From: Cyclobacterium sp. SYSU L10401
Lineage (GTDB): Bacteria; Bacteroidota; Bacteroidia; Cytophagales; Cyclobacteriaceae
Length of the DNA stretch: 64,000 nucleotides
NCBI RefSeq assembly: GCF_010993705.1
Contig: NZ_WOFO01000002.1
Location: forward strand, 496,001-560,000
Reading direction: 5' to 3'
Positions 1 to 9,735 of the stretch are shown in pieces (the first letter of the stretch is position 1; each line of letters begins with the position of its first letter). The notes under the pieces are model-generated. The model was not told the origin of the DNA. It saw only the letters and a program-made list of their open reading frames with translations, and ran no database searches. The position numbers and the translations under genes are program-made.

Positions 1-1344
1 GGCATCCCGCCAATCTTCCCGTTCACCATTCAGCAAGCCCCTAAAGGACTCCCCTTGCATGTCCTCCGGAATAGCCACCCCCGTATAGTCCAGAAAGGTA
101 GGCGCAAAATCGAGGTTCTGCACCAGCGCATCTATCACCGTACCCGGCTCAATTTCTGGCGGATAACGGACCATCAGCGGCATGCGCAGGGACTCTTCGT
201 ACATGAAGCGCTTGTCAAACCAACCGTGTTCACCCAGGTAAAAACCCTGATCGGAGGTGTACACCACAATGGTATTTTCGGCCAGCCCGGATTCATCCAG
301 GTAATCCAGCACCCTGCCTACCCCTTCATCCACCGCTGCAATGGTACCCAGGTAATCCTGCATGTACCGTTGATACCTCCATTTCATCAGTTCCTCCTCG
401 GACATATTGGAATACCTTTCTTTAAAATCCTCGTTGATAGGCCCATACACCTCATCCCATTCGGCCCGTTGGGCTTCGTTCATCCTGCCGATGGTCCTTT
501 CAAAGGCTTGAATGTCCCAACTGTTATTGTTTGGACCTACCACCGTGGGGCTGATGCCTAATTCTTCTATGGTCTCCGGGTAAAGTTTGGAGTCTCCGGC
601 CCAGTTCATGTGATCCAGAATATTCATTTCTGCTTCTTTGGCAGCCGTACCCCTGCCTTCGTAATCATCGAATAAGGTGGCAGGCTCCTCAAATTGCCTT
701 TGGGTAAATTCCTTATAGTGCCTGGGTGCGGGTTCCCATTCCCGATGGGGTGCCTTGTGGTGGTACAGCACACAAAAGGGCTTTTCCGGATCCCTGGTAT
801 TTTGCAACCAATCCAGGGTGGTATCTGTGATGATATCGGTCACATACCCTTCTTTTCTTACCGTCTCTCCTTCTATCAAAAAGTCGGGGTTGTAATAATG
901 TCCCTGCCCCGGCAGCACCATGGAAAAATCAAAGCCTTGGGGAATCCCATCCATATGAATCTTGCCTATCATGGCGGTCTGGTAACCATTGGCCTGCAGC
1001 AACTTGGGGAAGTTGTCCTGCTCCCAGTTAAAAGCCGCCATATTGTCTATTTTGCCATTCACAAAACTGTGTTTGCCGGTAAGCAACACCGCCCGGCTGG
1101 GGGCACAAATGGAATTGGTGACGGAGGCCCTTGTAAAAAGCGCCCCCTCATTGGCTATCCGATCAATGTTTGGCGTCTGGATCAATTGATCGCTGTAGGC
1201 ACTGATGGCCTGATAGGCGTGGTCATCGCTCATGATAAATACGATGTTGGGCGGGGATTTTTCTTCTTCCTGCTCTGTCTGGCAAGCCGACGCAGCGATA
1301 ATAAGTAATAGCAAGCAATAAGAGTAGCAACTAAGGGTTTTCAT
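1..1344 (-). CDS. S1-family sulfatase lipoprotein (3' end cut by window edge)
   Basis: The start is the ATG whose complement ends at 1344; about 448 residues are read before the window ends, so the C-terminus is missing. A hydrophobic leader ends in a lipobox-like AASAC (Cys about 21), followed by PPNIVFIMSDDHAYQ, the metal-binding N-terminal sulfatase signature. The CAPSR motif at about residue 80 is a Cys-type site for conversion to formylglycine. Further sulfatase landmarks are GKIHMDG, a KAPHREW stretch and a YTSDQGFYLGEHGW segment. It is a clear paralogue of the sulfatase at 45787-47412, with the same motif order and matching leader architecture. Inferred role: hydrolysis of sulfate esters on imported or surface-bound glycans from a periplasmic or surface anchor. 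The substrate cannot be read from sequence. Confidence 0.93.
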   Translation of the reverse strand, partial: MKTLSCYSYCLLLLIIAASACQTEQEEEKSPPNIVFIMSDDHAYQAISAYSDQLIQTPNIDRIANEGALFTRASVTNSICAPSRAVLLTGKHSFVNGKIDNMAAFNWEQDNFPKLLQANGYQTAMIGKIHMDGIPQGFDFSMVLPGQGHYYNPDFLIEGETVRKEGYVTDIITDTTLDWLQNTRDPEKPFCVLYHHKAPHREWEPAPRHYKEFTQRQFEEPATLFDDYEGRGTAAKEAEMNILDHMNWAGDSKLYPETIEELGISPTVVGPNNNSWDIQAFERTIGRMNEAQRAEWDEVYGPINEDFKERYSNMSEEELMKWRYQRYMQDYLGTIAAVDEGVGRVLDYLDESGLAENTIVVYTSDQGFYLGEHGWFDKRFMYEESLRMPLMVRYPPEIEPGTVIDALVQNLDFAPTFLDYTGVAIPEDMQGESFRGLLNGEREDWRDA

Positions 1345-1580
1345 ATGGGGCTTAATTTACCATTGGATTAAGGAAGTCATCTATTCCAAACCATTATCAA
1401 ATGGATGTCAATCAACATTTTGAAGGAATGAAGATAGGCAAAATAGTAGAAAATTTAAAAATAATACTTGGAATCCAAGCTCCCAATTAAACCCACCTGT
1501 TCATGACAGGTACCATGAAAGGAAAAAACGCCTCAAGCTATTTTATCTACATATTATTGTTTTGGTAAAATTAAAAACCC

Positions 1581-2900
1581 CTATAAATCAGTCAGGGCCG
1601 TTTGGTTTTTAACCCATAGTTGGATACCATTTTCGGCAGTCACCAGGTCAAATTGCCCGAAGCTACCCAACACTTCTGCCTTTCCTGAAAATGAGGGATG
1701 TTGAAATTCTGAGGACCTCCAATTTACTTTTAACCAATCCGAATCTTGAAGTGTCCGCTCCTCCAGGGGGCTTTCTATATCCTCTGCCAGATTTTCTGCC
1801 AGGAAGCCCTGCCGCTGATCTGGCAACCTGATTCTTAACCAGCCTGCGGTTTTACCCTCAATTCTAAATACTTCTCGCTTTCCCAACTTGTCCAAAACCA
1901 AACTGCGGGTGCTGGGGCCTTGTCGCAGATTGACCAGCTCCCCCTTTACCCTTGCCCAATTATTGAATAATACTGAGTCAGCCTTTGGTAACTTTGGCAA
2001 TTCTGGTGCATCCTGAAAGAAATAAATCGGATCCATGCTCTTCCATCCCCGGGCATAAATTCCAAAATGCAGGTGAGGTGCCGTGGTGCGGGCGTTGCCG
2101 GTATTGCCCACCGTACCCAGCGTATCACCAGGTTTTACCTTGGTGCCTGCGGCCACCAGCTGGCTATCAAGATGGGCATAATAAAAGGAATACCTTCCTG
2201 ATGAAATCCTTACGGTCTTTCCTCCCAATCGGTTATTACCCACCCGGGAAACCCTTCCCTTGCTGACCGCCAGTACCGGTGTACCTCTGTTTGCGAATAC
2301 ATCCACCCCTTCATGTTTTCTTCTACCCCCCTCTCTTGGATCCCCGAAAAAACTGGCAATATTCAAATGGCTCTTTTCCAATAAGGGAAAACTCAGGGTG
2401 GCAGCATAACTAATGGACAACTCTACCAAACCTCCCTTCAATAACTCGGGTTGTAGTCGAAGCAGGTAGCTCCCTTCCGACCTTACCGGATACCTGATGG
2501 TATTTTCTTTCCCCTCAGGTTTCAAATCCTCCAGGTCGTCACTTCCATTCACCTGAAATAAATCCATAAACCAGGTAGCGGTGGTATCCGAAAGTAACTT
2601 CAAATCTACCGTAATTTCCTGCCCCTCACTGGCCGAAAACAAAAAAGAAGCTGCCTCCGGCACAGCCGGATCAAACTGGGTCAACTCCCTATAGGGAAGT
2701 TCCACCCTATTGGAATCAGCTAGTGACCGCACTCCTACTCCTTCCCAATCCCTGACCATAGAATTGCCTTTCAGACTTGAAGCTTTAAGGTCCTGCAGGT
2801 ATTTGTCATAGGGGCTACCGGATCTCAGGAATTGTTCTATTTTTGTTCCCTGGCAGGACAGGCACAAAAATACCAGCAGGTATAGGAATAAATTTTTCAT
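1581..2900 (-). CDS. M23-family metallopeptidase lipoprotein with SH3-like domain
   Basis: 439 residues. The leader ends in a lipobox-like FLCLSC (Cys 17), suggesting lipid anchoring. The central LytM/M23 domain (about 190-290) shows the zinc ligands H..GVDVFA and the closing HLHFGIY, plus GTPVLAVSKGRVS and YYAHLDSQL, all typical of active M23 endopeptidases that cut peptidoglycan cross-links. A C-terminal SH3b-like segment (about 315-365, NLRQGPSTRSLVLDKLG) probably binds cell-wall peptide. The N-terminal 180 residues look like a beta-sandwich and are not assigned. It stands alone between the sulfatase and the DJ-1 gene with no operon partner evident. The role in envelope remodelling is inferred from the family. 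Confidence 0.9.
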   Translation of the reverse strand: MKNLFLYLLVFLCLSCQGTKIEQFLRSGSPYDKYLQDLKASSLKGNSMVRDWEGVGVRSLADSNRVELPYRELTQFDPAVPEAASFLFSASEGQEITVDLKLLSDTTATWFMDLFQVNGSDDLEDLKPEGKENTIRYPVRSEGSYLLRLQPELLKGGLVELSISYAATLSFPLLEKSHLNIASFFGDPREGGRRKHEGVDVFANRGTPVLAVSKGRVSRVGNNRLGGKTVRISSGRYSFYYAHLDSQLVAAGTKVKPGDTLGTVGNTGNARTTAPHLHFGIYARGWKSMDPIYFFQDAPELPKLPKADSVLFNNWARVKGELVNLRQGPSTRSLVLDKLGKREVFRIEGKTAGWLRIRLPDQRQGFLAENLAEDIESPLEERTLQDSDWLKVNWRSSEFQHPSFSGKAEVLGSFGQFDLVTAENGIQLWVKNQTALTDL

Positions 2901-2973
2901 ATTTCATTCAAAATGCAAAACGCCTGCCGTTTTAATAAGGCAGGCGCTCTTGATATTAATATCCAGCTGGTGA

Positions 2974-3534
2974 TTACAAGGTTTTCTGCTCTTCATGAAC
3001 TCCCTCACGAATCTCTTCTATGAGCTTCTTATTGAAAGCAGGCAGGTCCTCCGGTTTACGGGCAGTCACCAGGGCCGAATCGCAAACACATTCGCTGTCT
3101 GTCCAGGCTACTCCGGCATTGATCAGGTCGGTTTTGATAGAGGGCCAGGAAGTCATTTCCCTTCCTTCCAATGCACCTGTTTCGATCAACACCTGTGGAC
3201 CGTGGCAAATGGCACCTATCGGCTTGCCTGCTTCAAAAAAGGACTGAATAAAATCAATCGCTTCCTTGTTGGTCCGCAATTTGTCGGGATTGATCACCCC
3301 TCCGGGAATCATTAATGCATGGTAATCGGCGGGGTTGGCATCACTTAATGGCTTGTCTATTTTCACTTCCTCTGTCCAGTTGCCGCCTTTCCAACCTTTG
3401 ATAGACTTTGCTGGCGAAATCACATGAACAGTAGCTCCGACTTCCTCCAAAGCTTGTTTGGGGCTTTTCAATTCACTCTCCTCAAATCCGGTTTCGGTCA
3501 AAATAGCTACGAACTTGTCATTTAAAGTTGGCAT
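2974..3534 (-). CDS. DJ-1/PfpI family protein
   Basis: 186 residues from the chosen ATG (complement ends at 3534). A longer open frame reaches 3681, but those extra 49 residues lack family character, and DJ-1/PfpI proteins begin with a beta-strand like KFVAILTETGFEE. The nucleophile elbow AICHGP holds the conserved Cys; LMIPGGV and the Glu near the N-terminus complete the usual site. Members act as glyoxalase or deglycase-type stress enzymes or as proteases; sequence alone does not separate these. No clear operon partner: 261 bp separate it from mlaD upstream, and the M23 gene lies 73 bp downstream on the same strand. Confidence 0.9.
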   Translation of the reverse strand: MPTLNDKFVAILTETGFEESELKSPKQALEEVGATVHVISPAKSIKGWKGGNWTEEVKIDKPLSDANPADYHALMIPGGVINPDKLRTNKEAIDFIQSFFEAGKPIGAICHGPQVLIETGALEGREMTSWPSIKTDLINAGVAWTDSECVCDSALVTARKPEDLPAFNKKLIEEIREGVHEEQKTL

Positions 3535-3795
3535 GTTACAAAATAGTTTGGTTAATAATTGATTCCATTCCTTACCGATTGGAAATATCCAATCGGGCAG
3601 GACTAAAAACGGTCCAATTACCATGCCATTAACGTATTTGTTAATTAAACATGGTAAATCAGGGCATCGTAATTTGATCAAACCAGATATTCTTTTACGC
3701 CTGTTGCTTTAAACCCGCTCTACTGGAAAAAAAGTACGCACCAAGTGGAAATTATCGCGCACATAGGCACGAACTACCTGAAACGTGACGTCCAA

Positions 3796-4779
3796 TCAAT
3801 CCTGAATTGTCGCTTTCTTCTCCTCTTTTTCCAGCTTTTTGAAGTATCTTCTGAATAAAAAATTCGACCGCATGGCTTCCATATTGGTATTGAACTTCTC
3901 GGTGCTGGACTCCAGATTGATCAGTGTCTGCATCAGGGTAGCCCGGAACAGCGAGTCCTCCAAAATCAAGCCCGCAGTTCCCTCGCCAGCTTTCACTCCC
4001 TCGACCAGCTGATTGAGCTGCTGAAGGAGCCCCTGTGTCTCAGCCGTGGTCGATTCGATCTGCTCCAGGCTTTGCTCCACTCTTGCTGTCAGCACCGTAT
4101 CCGAAACCAAGGTACCTGCTAATCCATCTCCATTTTCGATGTTTTTCAGCAATTCCTTCCCTGTCAAGGACATCTGAGTAGCCTGATCTCCTGCACGTCG
4201 GAAAGCACGAACAGCACCTTTCATCTCCTCCAACATTAGCGTATCTGAAAGCGTATTCCAAAGACCCTGGTTTTGATTGATCTTTTCAGTGATTTCAGAT
4301 AGATTCATCAGCGTGTTTTGCAGGTAATCTCCCGAACTATTGAGTTGCCGAAGCATGTCCTCTGTTCCGATTTGTTCCAGGGGAATCAAGACATCTCCCT
4401 CTTCAATCGGCAAGGCATCTCCTTCCTGCGGGTGTATTTGCAAGATTTTGTTACCGATCAGTCCGTCGGTATTGATGGTGGTTCGGGCATTTTTGAGAAT
4501 GAAGGGAGTCATTTTGTTACGAATCAATAGGCCCACCTGTATCGTATTTTCATCCAATACATTGATATCACTTACGGTGCCTACATTCATCCCCTTGTAC
4601 AGCACATTGTTTCCAGGAAGTAACCCGTTCACCTCCTGCATTTCTACATAGATGTGCATGGATGTTCCCAGGATGTTCTGATTCCTCCCGATCATATAGA
4701 GCGAAAAGACGAGAAACAGTAAACCAGCAATCACGAGAGCTCCTAGCTTTGCATTGGATATTTTTTTGTCAGTACTCAT
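3796..4779 (-). CDS. mlaD: MlaD/MCE-domain lipid-transport protein
   Basis: 327 residues. One N-terminal membrane helix (about 12-30) is followed by an MCE domain (about 38-115) with the hallmark VNGLLPGNNVLYKGMNVGTV and GLIGNKILQI. The long C-terminal half (about 130-320) is helical and coiled-coil-like, as in MCE proteins that form a hexameric ring or tunnel across the periplasm. Its start codon overlaps the mlaF stop by 4 nt (ATGA), so the genes are translationally coupled. Predicted role: substrate-binding subunit of an Mla-type ABC system moving phospholipid between inner and outer membranes. Confidence 0.93.
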   Translation of the reverse strand: MSTDKKISNAKLGALVIAGLLFLVFSLYMIGRNQNILGTSMHIYVEMQEVNGLLPGNNVLYKGMNVGTVSDINVLDENTIQVGLLIRNKMTPFILKNARTTINTDGLIGNKILQIHPQEGDALPIEEGDVLIPLEQIGTEDMLRQLNSSGDYLQNTLMNLSEITEKINQNQGLWNTLSDTLMLEEMKGAVRAFRRAGDQATQMSLTGKELLKNIENGDGLAGTLVSDTVLTARVEQSLEQIESTTAETQGLLQQLNQLVEGVKAGEGTAGLILEDSLFRATLMQTLINLESSTEKFNTNMEAMRSNFLFRRYFKKLEKEEKKATIQD

Positions 4780-5522
4780 AGTCCTTCGAAGAATTCCCTC
4801 ACTTTGGGGTCGCGGTTTTTAATTAAGTTTTCAAATGTTCCTTCCGCATAATTTTTCCCTTCAATCAGCATGATGATTCGGTTGGCAGTCATTCGGATAC
4901 AATTCATGTCGTGCGATATGATGATGGAAGCGGTATTGTACTTTTCTTGAATCCGGTTCATCAATACACTGATTTCTCTACCGGTTATCGGGTCCAAACC
5001 TGTTGTCGGTTCATCATATAGGATAACCTTTGGCTTGAGAATGATTGTCCGGGCCAAAGCAATCCGCTTCCGCATCCCTCCGGAGAGTTCGGCAGGCATC
5101 ATATCGATGGTATGCAATAAACCCACGTCCTCCAATGCTTCTTTTACCGCCGATTCGGCGTTTTTGGCACGCTCCTCCTTCGTCCAATGCCGGCGAAGAG
5201 GAAATTCGAGATTTTTTCGAACCGTCATGGAGTCGTAAAGTGCATTGCTTTGGAATAAAAAGCCCACATCGGCGCGAAGCAAATCCATTTCGTCCTGATC
5301 CAGCAGACTAATATCCTGATCGAGAATAGTGATTCTACCACTGTCCGGTTCGATCAATCGGATAATGCATTTGATCAAAACGGATTTCCCGGAACCCGAC
5401 TTTCCGAGGATCACCAGATTCTCTCCCTCAGAAAGAGTAAGTGAAAAATCCCGAAGCACGTGATGCTGCCCAAAGGATTTGTTCAAGTTATTTACCTCGA
5501 TGATGGAGTCGCCCTTTGCCAT
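4776..5522 (-). CDS. mlaF: MlaF-like ABC transporter ATPase
   Basis: 248 residues from the ATG ending at 5522, four bases after the mlaE stop. The frame is open to an upstream ATG at 5552, but that would overlap mlaE by 26 nt and add a non-family extension. Walker A GKSGSGKS, signature LSGGMRKRIALAR, Walker B VILYDEPTTGLDP and the H-loop IISHD are all present, so the ATPase should be active. The GGMRKR form of the signature is typical of the MlaF/Mkl group. Gene order mlaE-mlaF-mlaD matches the family operon. Confidence 0.95.
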   Translation of the reverse strand: MAKGDSIIEVNNLNKSFGQHHVLRDFSLTLSEGENLVILGKSGSGKSVLIKCIIRLIEPDSGRITILDQDISLLDQDEMDLLRADVGFLFQSNALYDSMTVRKNLEFPLRRHWTKEERAKNAESAVKEALEDVGLLHTIDMMPAELSGGMRKRIALARTIILKPKVILYDEPTTGLDPITGREISVLMNRIQEKYNTASIIISHDMNCIRMTANRIIMLIEGKNYAEGTFENLIKNRDPKVREFFEGL

Positions 5523-5526
5523 AAAA

Positions 5527-6300
5527 TCAGGTAAGTCCCAGGACATCGGCAACTTGCACCGCGATCAAATCCAAAATAAACACCAAAAGCGAAGCCACAA
5601 TCACTGCCGTGGTGGCAGATCGTCCTACTCCTTCGGTTCCCTTTTGGGAATGATAGCCTTTGTAGCAGCCGACGATACCAATGGCAAATCCAAAGAAGAT
5701 TGTCTTGACCATAGCCGGTACAAAATCCCCAAAAATCAATACTTTGTAGGCCTGGTACCAATACAAGGGCCAACTGACATCCCCTTTCAGATTCGCTCCC
5801 AAATACCCTCCATACAATGAAATCGCAATGGCCAAACTGGAAAGAATGGGCACCATGACCGTAGAGGCCAAAACGCGGGTAACCACCAGGTATTTGAAGG
5901 GATTGGTTCCCGAGACCTCCATCGCATCTATCTGCTCGGTCACACGCATCGACCCCAGTTCCGCCCCAATTCCAGAGCCTATTTTACCCGCACAAATCAA
6001 GGCTGTAATTACGGGTGCGATCTCCCGGACCAGCGAAACAGACACCATGGATGGAAGCATAGACGCCGCCCCAAACTCCATCAAGGTAGGGCGTGACTGA
6101 ATGGTCAAAACCAGACCCATGATAAAAGCGGTGATACCCACGAGGGTAAAGGTCTTGTAACCAATAAAATAGCTTTGGTTCACAAACTCCTCCCACTCCT
6201 GCCGGGGCTTGCTGACTTCCCGGAAAAAACGGCCCGTAAATCGGGCTATTTCTCCTACTTCCTGAAAGAAAGGGGTGTTCAGTTTATTCAGTAGTGCCAT
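5527..6300 (-). CDS. mlaE: MlaE-like ABC transporter permease
   Basis: 257 residues with five or six hydrophobic segments. Recognisable MlaE landmarks include the amphipathic N-terminal interface helix before FIGYKTFTLVGI, REIAPVITALICAGKIGSGIGAE, and EQIDAMEVSGTNPFKYLV. The latter two are the conserved MlaE cytoplasmic loop and permease core. It is the first gene of the mlaE-mlaF-mlaD operon; the gap upstream holds a terminator of the preceding imu cassette, so the operon should have its own promoter between about 6301 and 6384. Confidence 0.95.
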   Translation of the reverse strand: MALLNKLNTPFFQEVGEIARFTGRFFREVSKPRQEWEEFVNQSYFIGYKTFTLVGITAFIMGLVLTIQSRPTLMEFGAASMLPSMVSVSLVREIAPVITALICAGKIGSGIGAELGSMRVTEQIDAMEVSGTNPFKYLVVTRVLASTVMVPILSSLAIAISLYGGYLGANLKGDVSWPLYWYQAYKVLIFGDFVPAMVKTIFFGFAIGIVGCYKGYHSQKGTEGVGRSATTAVIVASLLVFILDLIAVQVADVLGLT

Positions 6301-6383
6301 ACATTGCTTTCATCTCCCAAATTCATCAACTTTCCTGAGAAAAGCCGTTGCAAAGGTCAGGTCAATGTATGATAAAAATCAGG

Positions 6384-6426
6384 TAAAAAAAAAACAAAAC
6401 ACCCCTCCATATCCTGTCATAGGGAG
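6384..6426 (-). terminator. Rho-independent terminator after dnaE2
   Basis: On the minus strand an 8-bp stem with one mismatch (CTCCCTAT/ATATGGAG, six-base loop) is followed by GGGTGTTTTG and a run of ten T. It lies 60 bp past the dnaE2 stop and before mlaE, separating the two operons. Confidence 0.55.
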
Positions 6427-6486
6427 TTTTTGTTATTTCCCAAAACAAGAACTGACTTATGGGTGTAAGGGATTAATTAACCCCCC

Positions 6487-9400
6487 TCACTTGAAATCTC
6501 TGGAGGGAAACAGTTCCCCCTGTTGCCCCTTTTCTCCAGTAGAGGTTTGGGAAACTTCCCCGCCTGCTTCTCCCTTCCCTGTCGACCTGCGGTTTTGTTC
6601 CACCGAACTGGGTTGCAGCAGCTTGTTTAGGTTATGACAAGCGCGCACCACCACGTGGATTACCTCTCCTTCTATTTGTAGTTTCCCGGACACCATCAGC
6701 AGTTTGGACTGCAGGATAACGGATCGGTATTTCTCAAAGGTTTTGGCCCAAACCACCAGGTTGGCAAAACCGGTCTCGTCTTCAACGGTAATGAAAAGCA
6801 CCCCCTTGGCCGTACCTGGTCGCTGCCTTACGGTAATCAGGCCGCAAACCTTGACAAAAGCCCCGTCCTTCATTTTCCCCAAATGGGCCGTGGGGCTTAC
6901 GCGCAACTGATCCAATTGGTCGCGCAAAAGGCTTAAGGGGTGAGATTTCAGGGAAAGAGTAGTGGCGGCATAATCCCTAAGTACCTGCTCCATGGGGGGG
7001 ATGGCTGGCAGGGACACCTCCTTTTCCTGGGGCGTCTCCTGCACCTGCCCCGTAAACACACCGATGGGCCTTCCCTGAAGGGCCAACACTTCCCAAAGGG
7101 CTTGCCTGCGGTCGAGGCCCTGGGATCGAAAGGCATCGGCATCAGCCAGGCGCTCCAGGGCTGACTTGGGGACCCCGGCATTGATCAGGTCGGTGATATG
7201 GTCATAGGGTTTCTTCCGCTGCTCCACCAGCAGCTGCATGTCGGATTGATTCAATCCCTTCACCTGCCGGAATCCCAGACGAATGGACAGGTACTGACCG
7301 GATTTTTCCTCAAACACGTGGTCCCAAAAGGAGCGGTTTACATCCACCGGCCTTACTTCCACTCCGTGCTTGCGGGCATCGGTAACGATCTGTGCCGGTC
7401 GGTAAAAACCCATGGGTTGGCTATTGAGCAGGGCCGTAGCGAAAACATCCGGATAGTGGTACTTCAGCCAACAGGAAACGTACACCAGCAGGGCAAAACT
7501 GGCCGCATGGCTCTCAGGAAAACCGTAACTGCCAAATCCTTCCAGCTGACGAAACACCCGCCTGGCAAAATCCTCTTGGTAGCCCCGGGCCACCATGCCC
7601 CCCACCAGCTTTTTCTCGTACTGACTCACCAGCCCATGCGCCTTGAAGGTCGCCATGCTTCGCCGCAGTCCGTCTGCTTCCGCCGGGGTGAAGCCTGCCG
7701 CCACGATGGCAATCTCCATGGCCTGCTCCTGAAACAGGGGCACCCCAAGCGTCCGGCCCAGAATTTCCTCCAACTCCCGGGAGGGATATTCCACCGGCTC
7801 TTCTCCCCTGCGCCGTTTGAGGTAGGGATGCACCATGTCTCCCTGAATTGGTCCTGGCCGTACAATCGCCACTTCAATTACCAAATCGTAAAAGGTCTTG
7901 GGCCTCAAACGAGGCAGCATGGACATCTGCGCGCGACTCTCAATCTGGAAAACCCCCAGGGTATCCGCATGACTAATCATCTCATATACCTGGGGATCGT
8001 CCTGTGGAATATTGGCCAGGGTAAGCTGTGGTCCGTAATGGGACCGGACCAGGTCAAACGCCTTGCGTATGCAGGTCAACATGCCCAATGCCAGCACGTC
8101 CACTTTCAGAAAACCCAGGGCATCGATGTCGTCTTTGTCCCATTCGATGCAGGTCCGGTTTTCCATCTTCGCATGCAGTACCGGACAGAGGTTGGAGAGC
8201 TGATCCCGGGTGATCACAAAGCCCCCGGTATGCTGGCCCAACTGCCGGGGAAACCCCATGTACTGCCGGGTGAGGAGCAGCGTCTTTCGCAAATGGGAAT
8301 CCCGGGGATCAAATCCCTGAGAGGAAACTTTCTCGCCTTGCAGCCATTCTTTGGTCAGTTCGTGCCCTGACTTGGCAAGCCGGTCCACCGCATCCAACGA
8401 CAAGCCCATGGCTTTGCCCAGGTCCCGCACTGCTCCCTTCCAATGCAGTCGGGTGACGGTGGCCACAATGCCCGCCCGGTCCCGTCCGTACTTTTCGTAA
8501 ATGTACTGCATCACCTCCTCCCGGCGTTCGTGCTCAAAATCCACGTCGATATCCGGGGGCTCGTTCCGGGCATCGGACATAAAGCGGGCAAACAGCAACT
8601 TGAACTTGGAGGGGTCCACCGAAGTGATGCCCAGGCAATAGCAAACCACCGAATTGGCTGCCGAACCCCGCCCCTGACAGAGGATACCCCGCTTCCGGGC
8701 AAAACGCACCAGGTCGTATACGGTCAGAAAATAGGAGGCGTAGTCTTTCCGTGCAATGAATTCCAACTCCTGCCGGATGGTATTCCGAAGGGCTTCGGAG
8801 ATTTGCTCCCCGAAACTGCCCCGGGCTCCCTCCCAGGTACGCAATTCCAACTCCTCCTGTGGACTGCGTCCTTCACTGCTGATTTCCTCGGGGTATTGGT
8901 AGGTCAACTGATCCAGGGAAAACTCACAGGAGGCGGCAATTTCCACCGCCCGGCGAAGAGCAGCCGGGTACTCCCGAAACAGACGGTACATTTCTTCCCG
9001 GGATTTCAAGTACCGCTCGGCATTGGGATGCAGGCGAAATCCGGCATTTTGAATGGTACACTTTTCCCGGATGCAGGTCAGCACGTCCTGCAGCGCTCTT
9101 CTGCCCGGAGCATGGTAGTGCACATCGTTGACCGCCACCAGGGGAATTCCCAGGCTTTGCTCCAGCTGCGCCATCCGAAACAGCCGCTTCTGATCGCTGC
9201 CATTGTAGGCAAAAGCGGCGGCCAGGTAAAGGCTGTCGCCCAGGGCCTCCCGGTATTCTTCCAGGGAAGAATAAAAGGCCGGCTCAAAATCCAGGTTGGC
9301 ATTCAGGCTAGTTGGAGGGACTGCAATAAAAACACTATCCCGGGCATAGGCGTATACATCCGCTTTGTACAGGTGACAGATCCCCTTCTCTGCCCGAAGA

Positions 9401-9696
9401 TTGCCCAGGGTAAGCAGGGAAGATAGGCGCCCGTACGCGTCCCGGTCTTTGGGATAGGCCAACAGGCTGGGACCATCCAGCAAGTCCAGGCGGCAGGCCG
9501 GAATGAAGCGCAGGCCGGATTCCCTGGCTGCCGCGTGTGCCCGGACAATTCCCGCCAGGGTGTTTCTGTCGGTCAGGGCCAGGGCTTCGTACCCCAGCTG
9601 AATGGCCCGCTGCACCAATTCTTCCGGATGCGATCCTCCCCGCAGAAAGGAGAAGTTGGAGGTCACTTGCAATTCGCTATAGGCGGTTTCTTGCAT
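6487..9696 (-). CDS. dnaE2: Error-prone DNA polymerase DnaE2 (ImuC)
   Basis: 1069 residues, the usual length for DnaE2. The N-terminal PHP domain starts FSFLRGGSHPEELV with ALTDRNTLAG. The palm contains GRGSAANSVVCY and the catalytic aspartates in PDIDVDFEHERREEV (about 379-393), followed by the DnaE finger/thumb blocks LGQHTGGFVIT, DVLALGMLTC, GVFQIESRAQM and a late HhH region. An OB-fold (about 930-1010) with GLITVRQRPGTAKGV closes it. DnaE2 does translesion synthesis with ImuA and ImuB after DNA damage and lacks proofreading. It follows imuB with a 39-nt gap and probably shares its transcript. Confidence 0.96.
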   Translation of the reverse strand: MQETAYSELQVTSNFSFLRGGSHPEELVQRAIQLGYEALALTDRNTLAGIVRAHAAARESGLRFIPACRLDLLDGPSLLAYPKDRDAYGRLSSLLTLGNLRAEKGICHLYKADVYAYARDSVFIAVPPTSLNANLDFEPAFYSSLEEYREALGDSLYLAAAFAYNGSDQKRLFRMAQLEQSLGIPLVAVNDVHYHAPGRRALQDVLTCIREKCTIQNAGFRLHPNAERYLKSREEMYRLFREYPAALRRAVEIAASCEFSLDQLTYQYPEEISSEGRSPQEELELRTWEGARGSFGEQISEALRNTIRQELEFIARKDYASYFLTVYDLVRFARKRGILCQGRGSAANSVVCYCLGITSVDPSKFKLLFARFMSDARNEPPDIDVDFEHERREEVMQYIYEKYGRDRAGIVATVTRLHWKGAVRDLGKAMGLSLDAVDRLAKSGHELTKEWLQGEKVSSQGFDPRDSHLRKTLLLTRQYMGFPRQLGQHTGGFVITRDQLSNLCPVLHAKMENRTCIEWDKDDIDALGFLKVDVLALGMLTCIRKAFDLVRSHYGPQLTLANIPQDDPQVYEMISHADTLGVFQIESRAQMSMLPRLRPKTFYDLVIEVAIVRPGPIQGDMVHPYLKRRRGEEPVEYPSRELEEILGRTLGVPLFQEQAMEIAIVAAGFTPAEADGLRRSMATFKAHGLVSQYEKKLVGGMVARGYQEDFARRVFRQLEGFGSYGFPESHAASFALLVYVSCWLKYHYPDVFATALLNSQPMGFYRPAQIVTDARKHGVEVRPVDVNRSFWDHVFEEKSGQYLSIRLGFRQVKGLNQSDMQLLVEQRKKPYDHITDLINAGVPKSALERLADADAFRSQGLDRRQALWEVLALQGRPIGVFTGQVQETPQEKEVSLPAIPPMEQVLRDYAATTLSLKSHPLSLLRDQLDQLRVSPTAHLGKMKDGAFVKVCGLITVRQRPGTAKGVLFITVEDETGFANLVVWAKTFEKYRSVILQSKLLMVSGKLQIEGEVIHVVVRACHNLNKLLQPSSVEQNRRSTGKGEAGGEVSQTSTGEKGQQGELFPSRDFK

Positions 9697-9735
9697 GATT
9701 TGTCTGGATCAATAGGTTTGATAAATTGTCCCGGG

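Noticed and set aside
55-1308. Two long plus-strand frames at the window start
   Set aside because: They are antisense to the partial sulfatase, whose motifs (CAPSR, DDH, GKIHMDG) are clear on the minus strand.
1467-1479. CTTGGAATCCAAG palindrome as the terminator of the M23 gene
   Set aside because: The stem is only five base pairs; the T-rich sequence after it is suggestive but too weak to report.
7198-8370. Long 390-codon plus-strand frame inside dnaE2
   Set aside because: It is the antisense shadow of a strongly supported polymerase gene; GC-rich coding DNA commonly gives such frames and the translation shows no family motifs.
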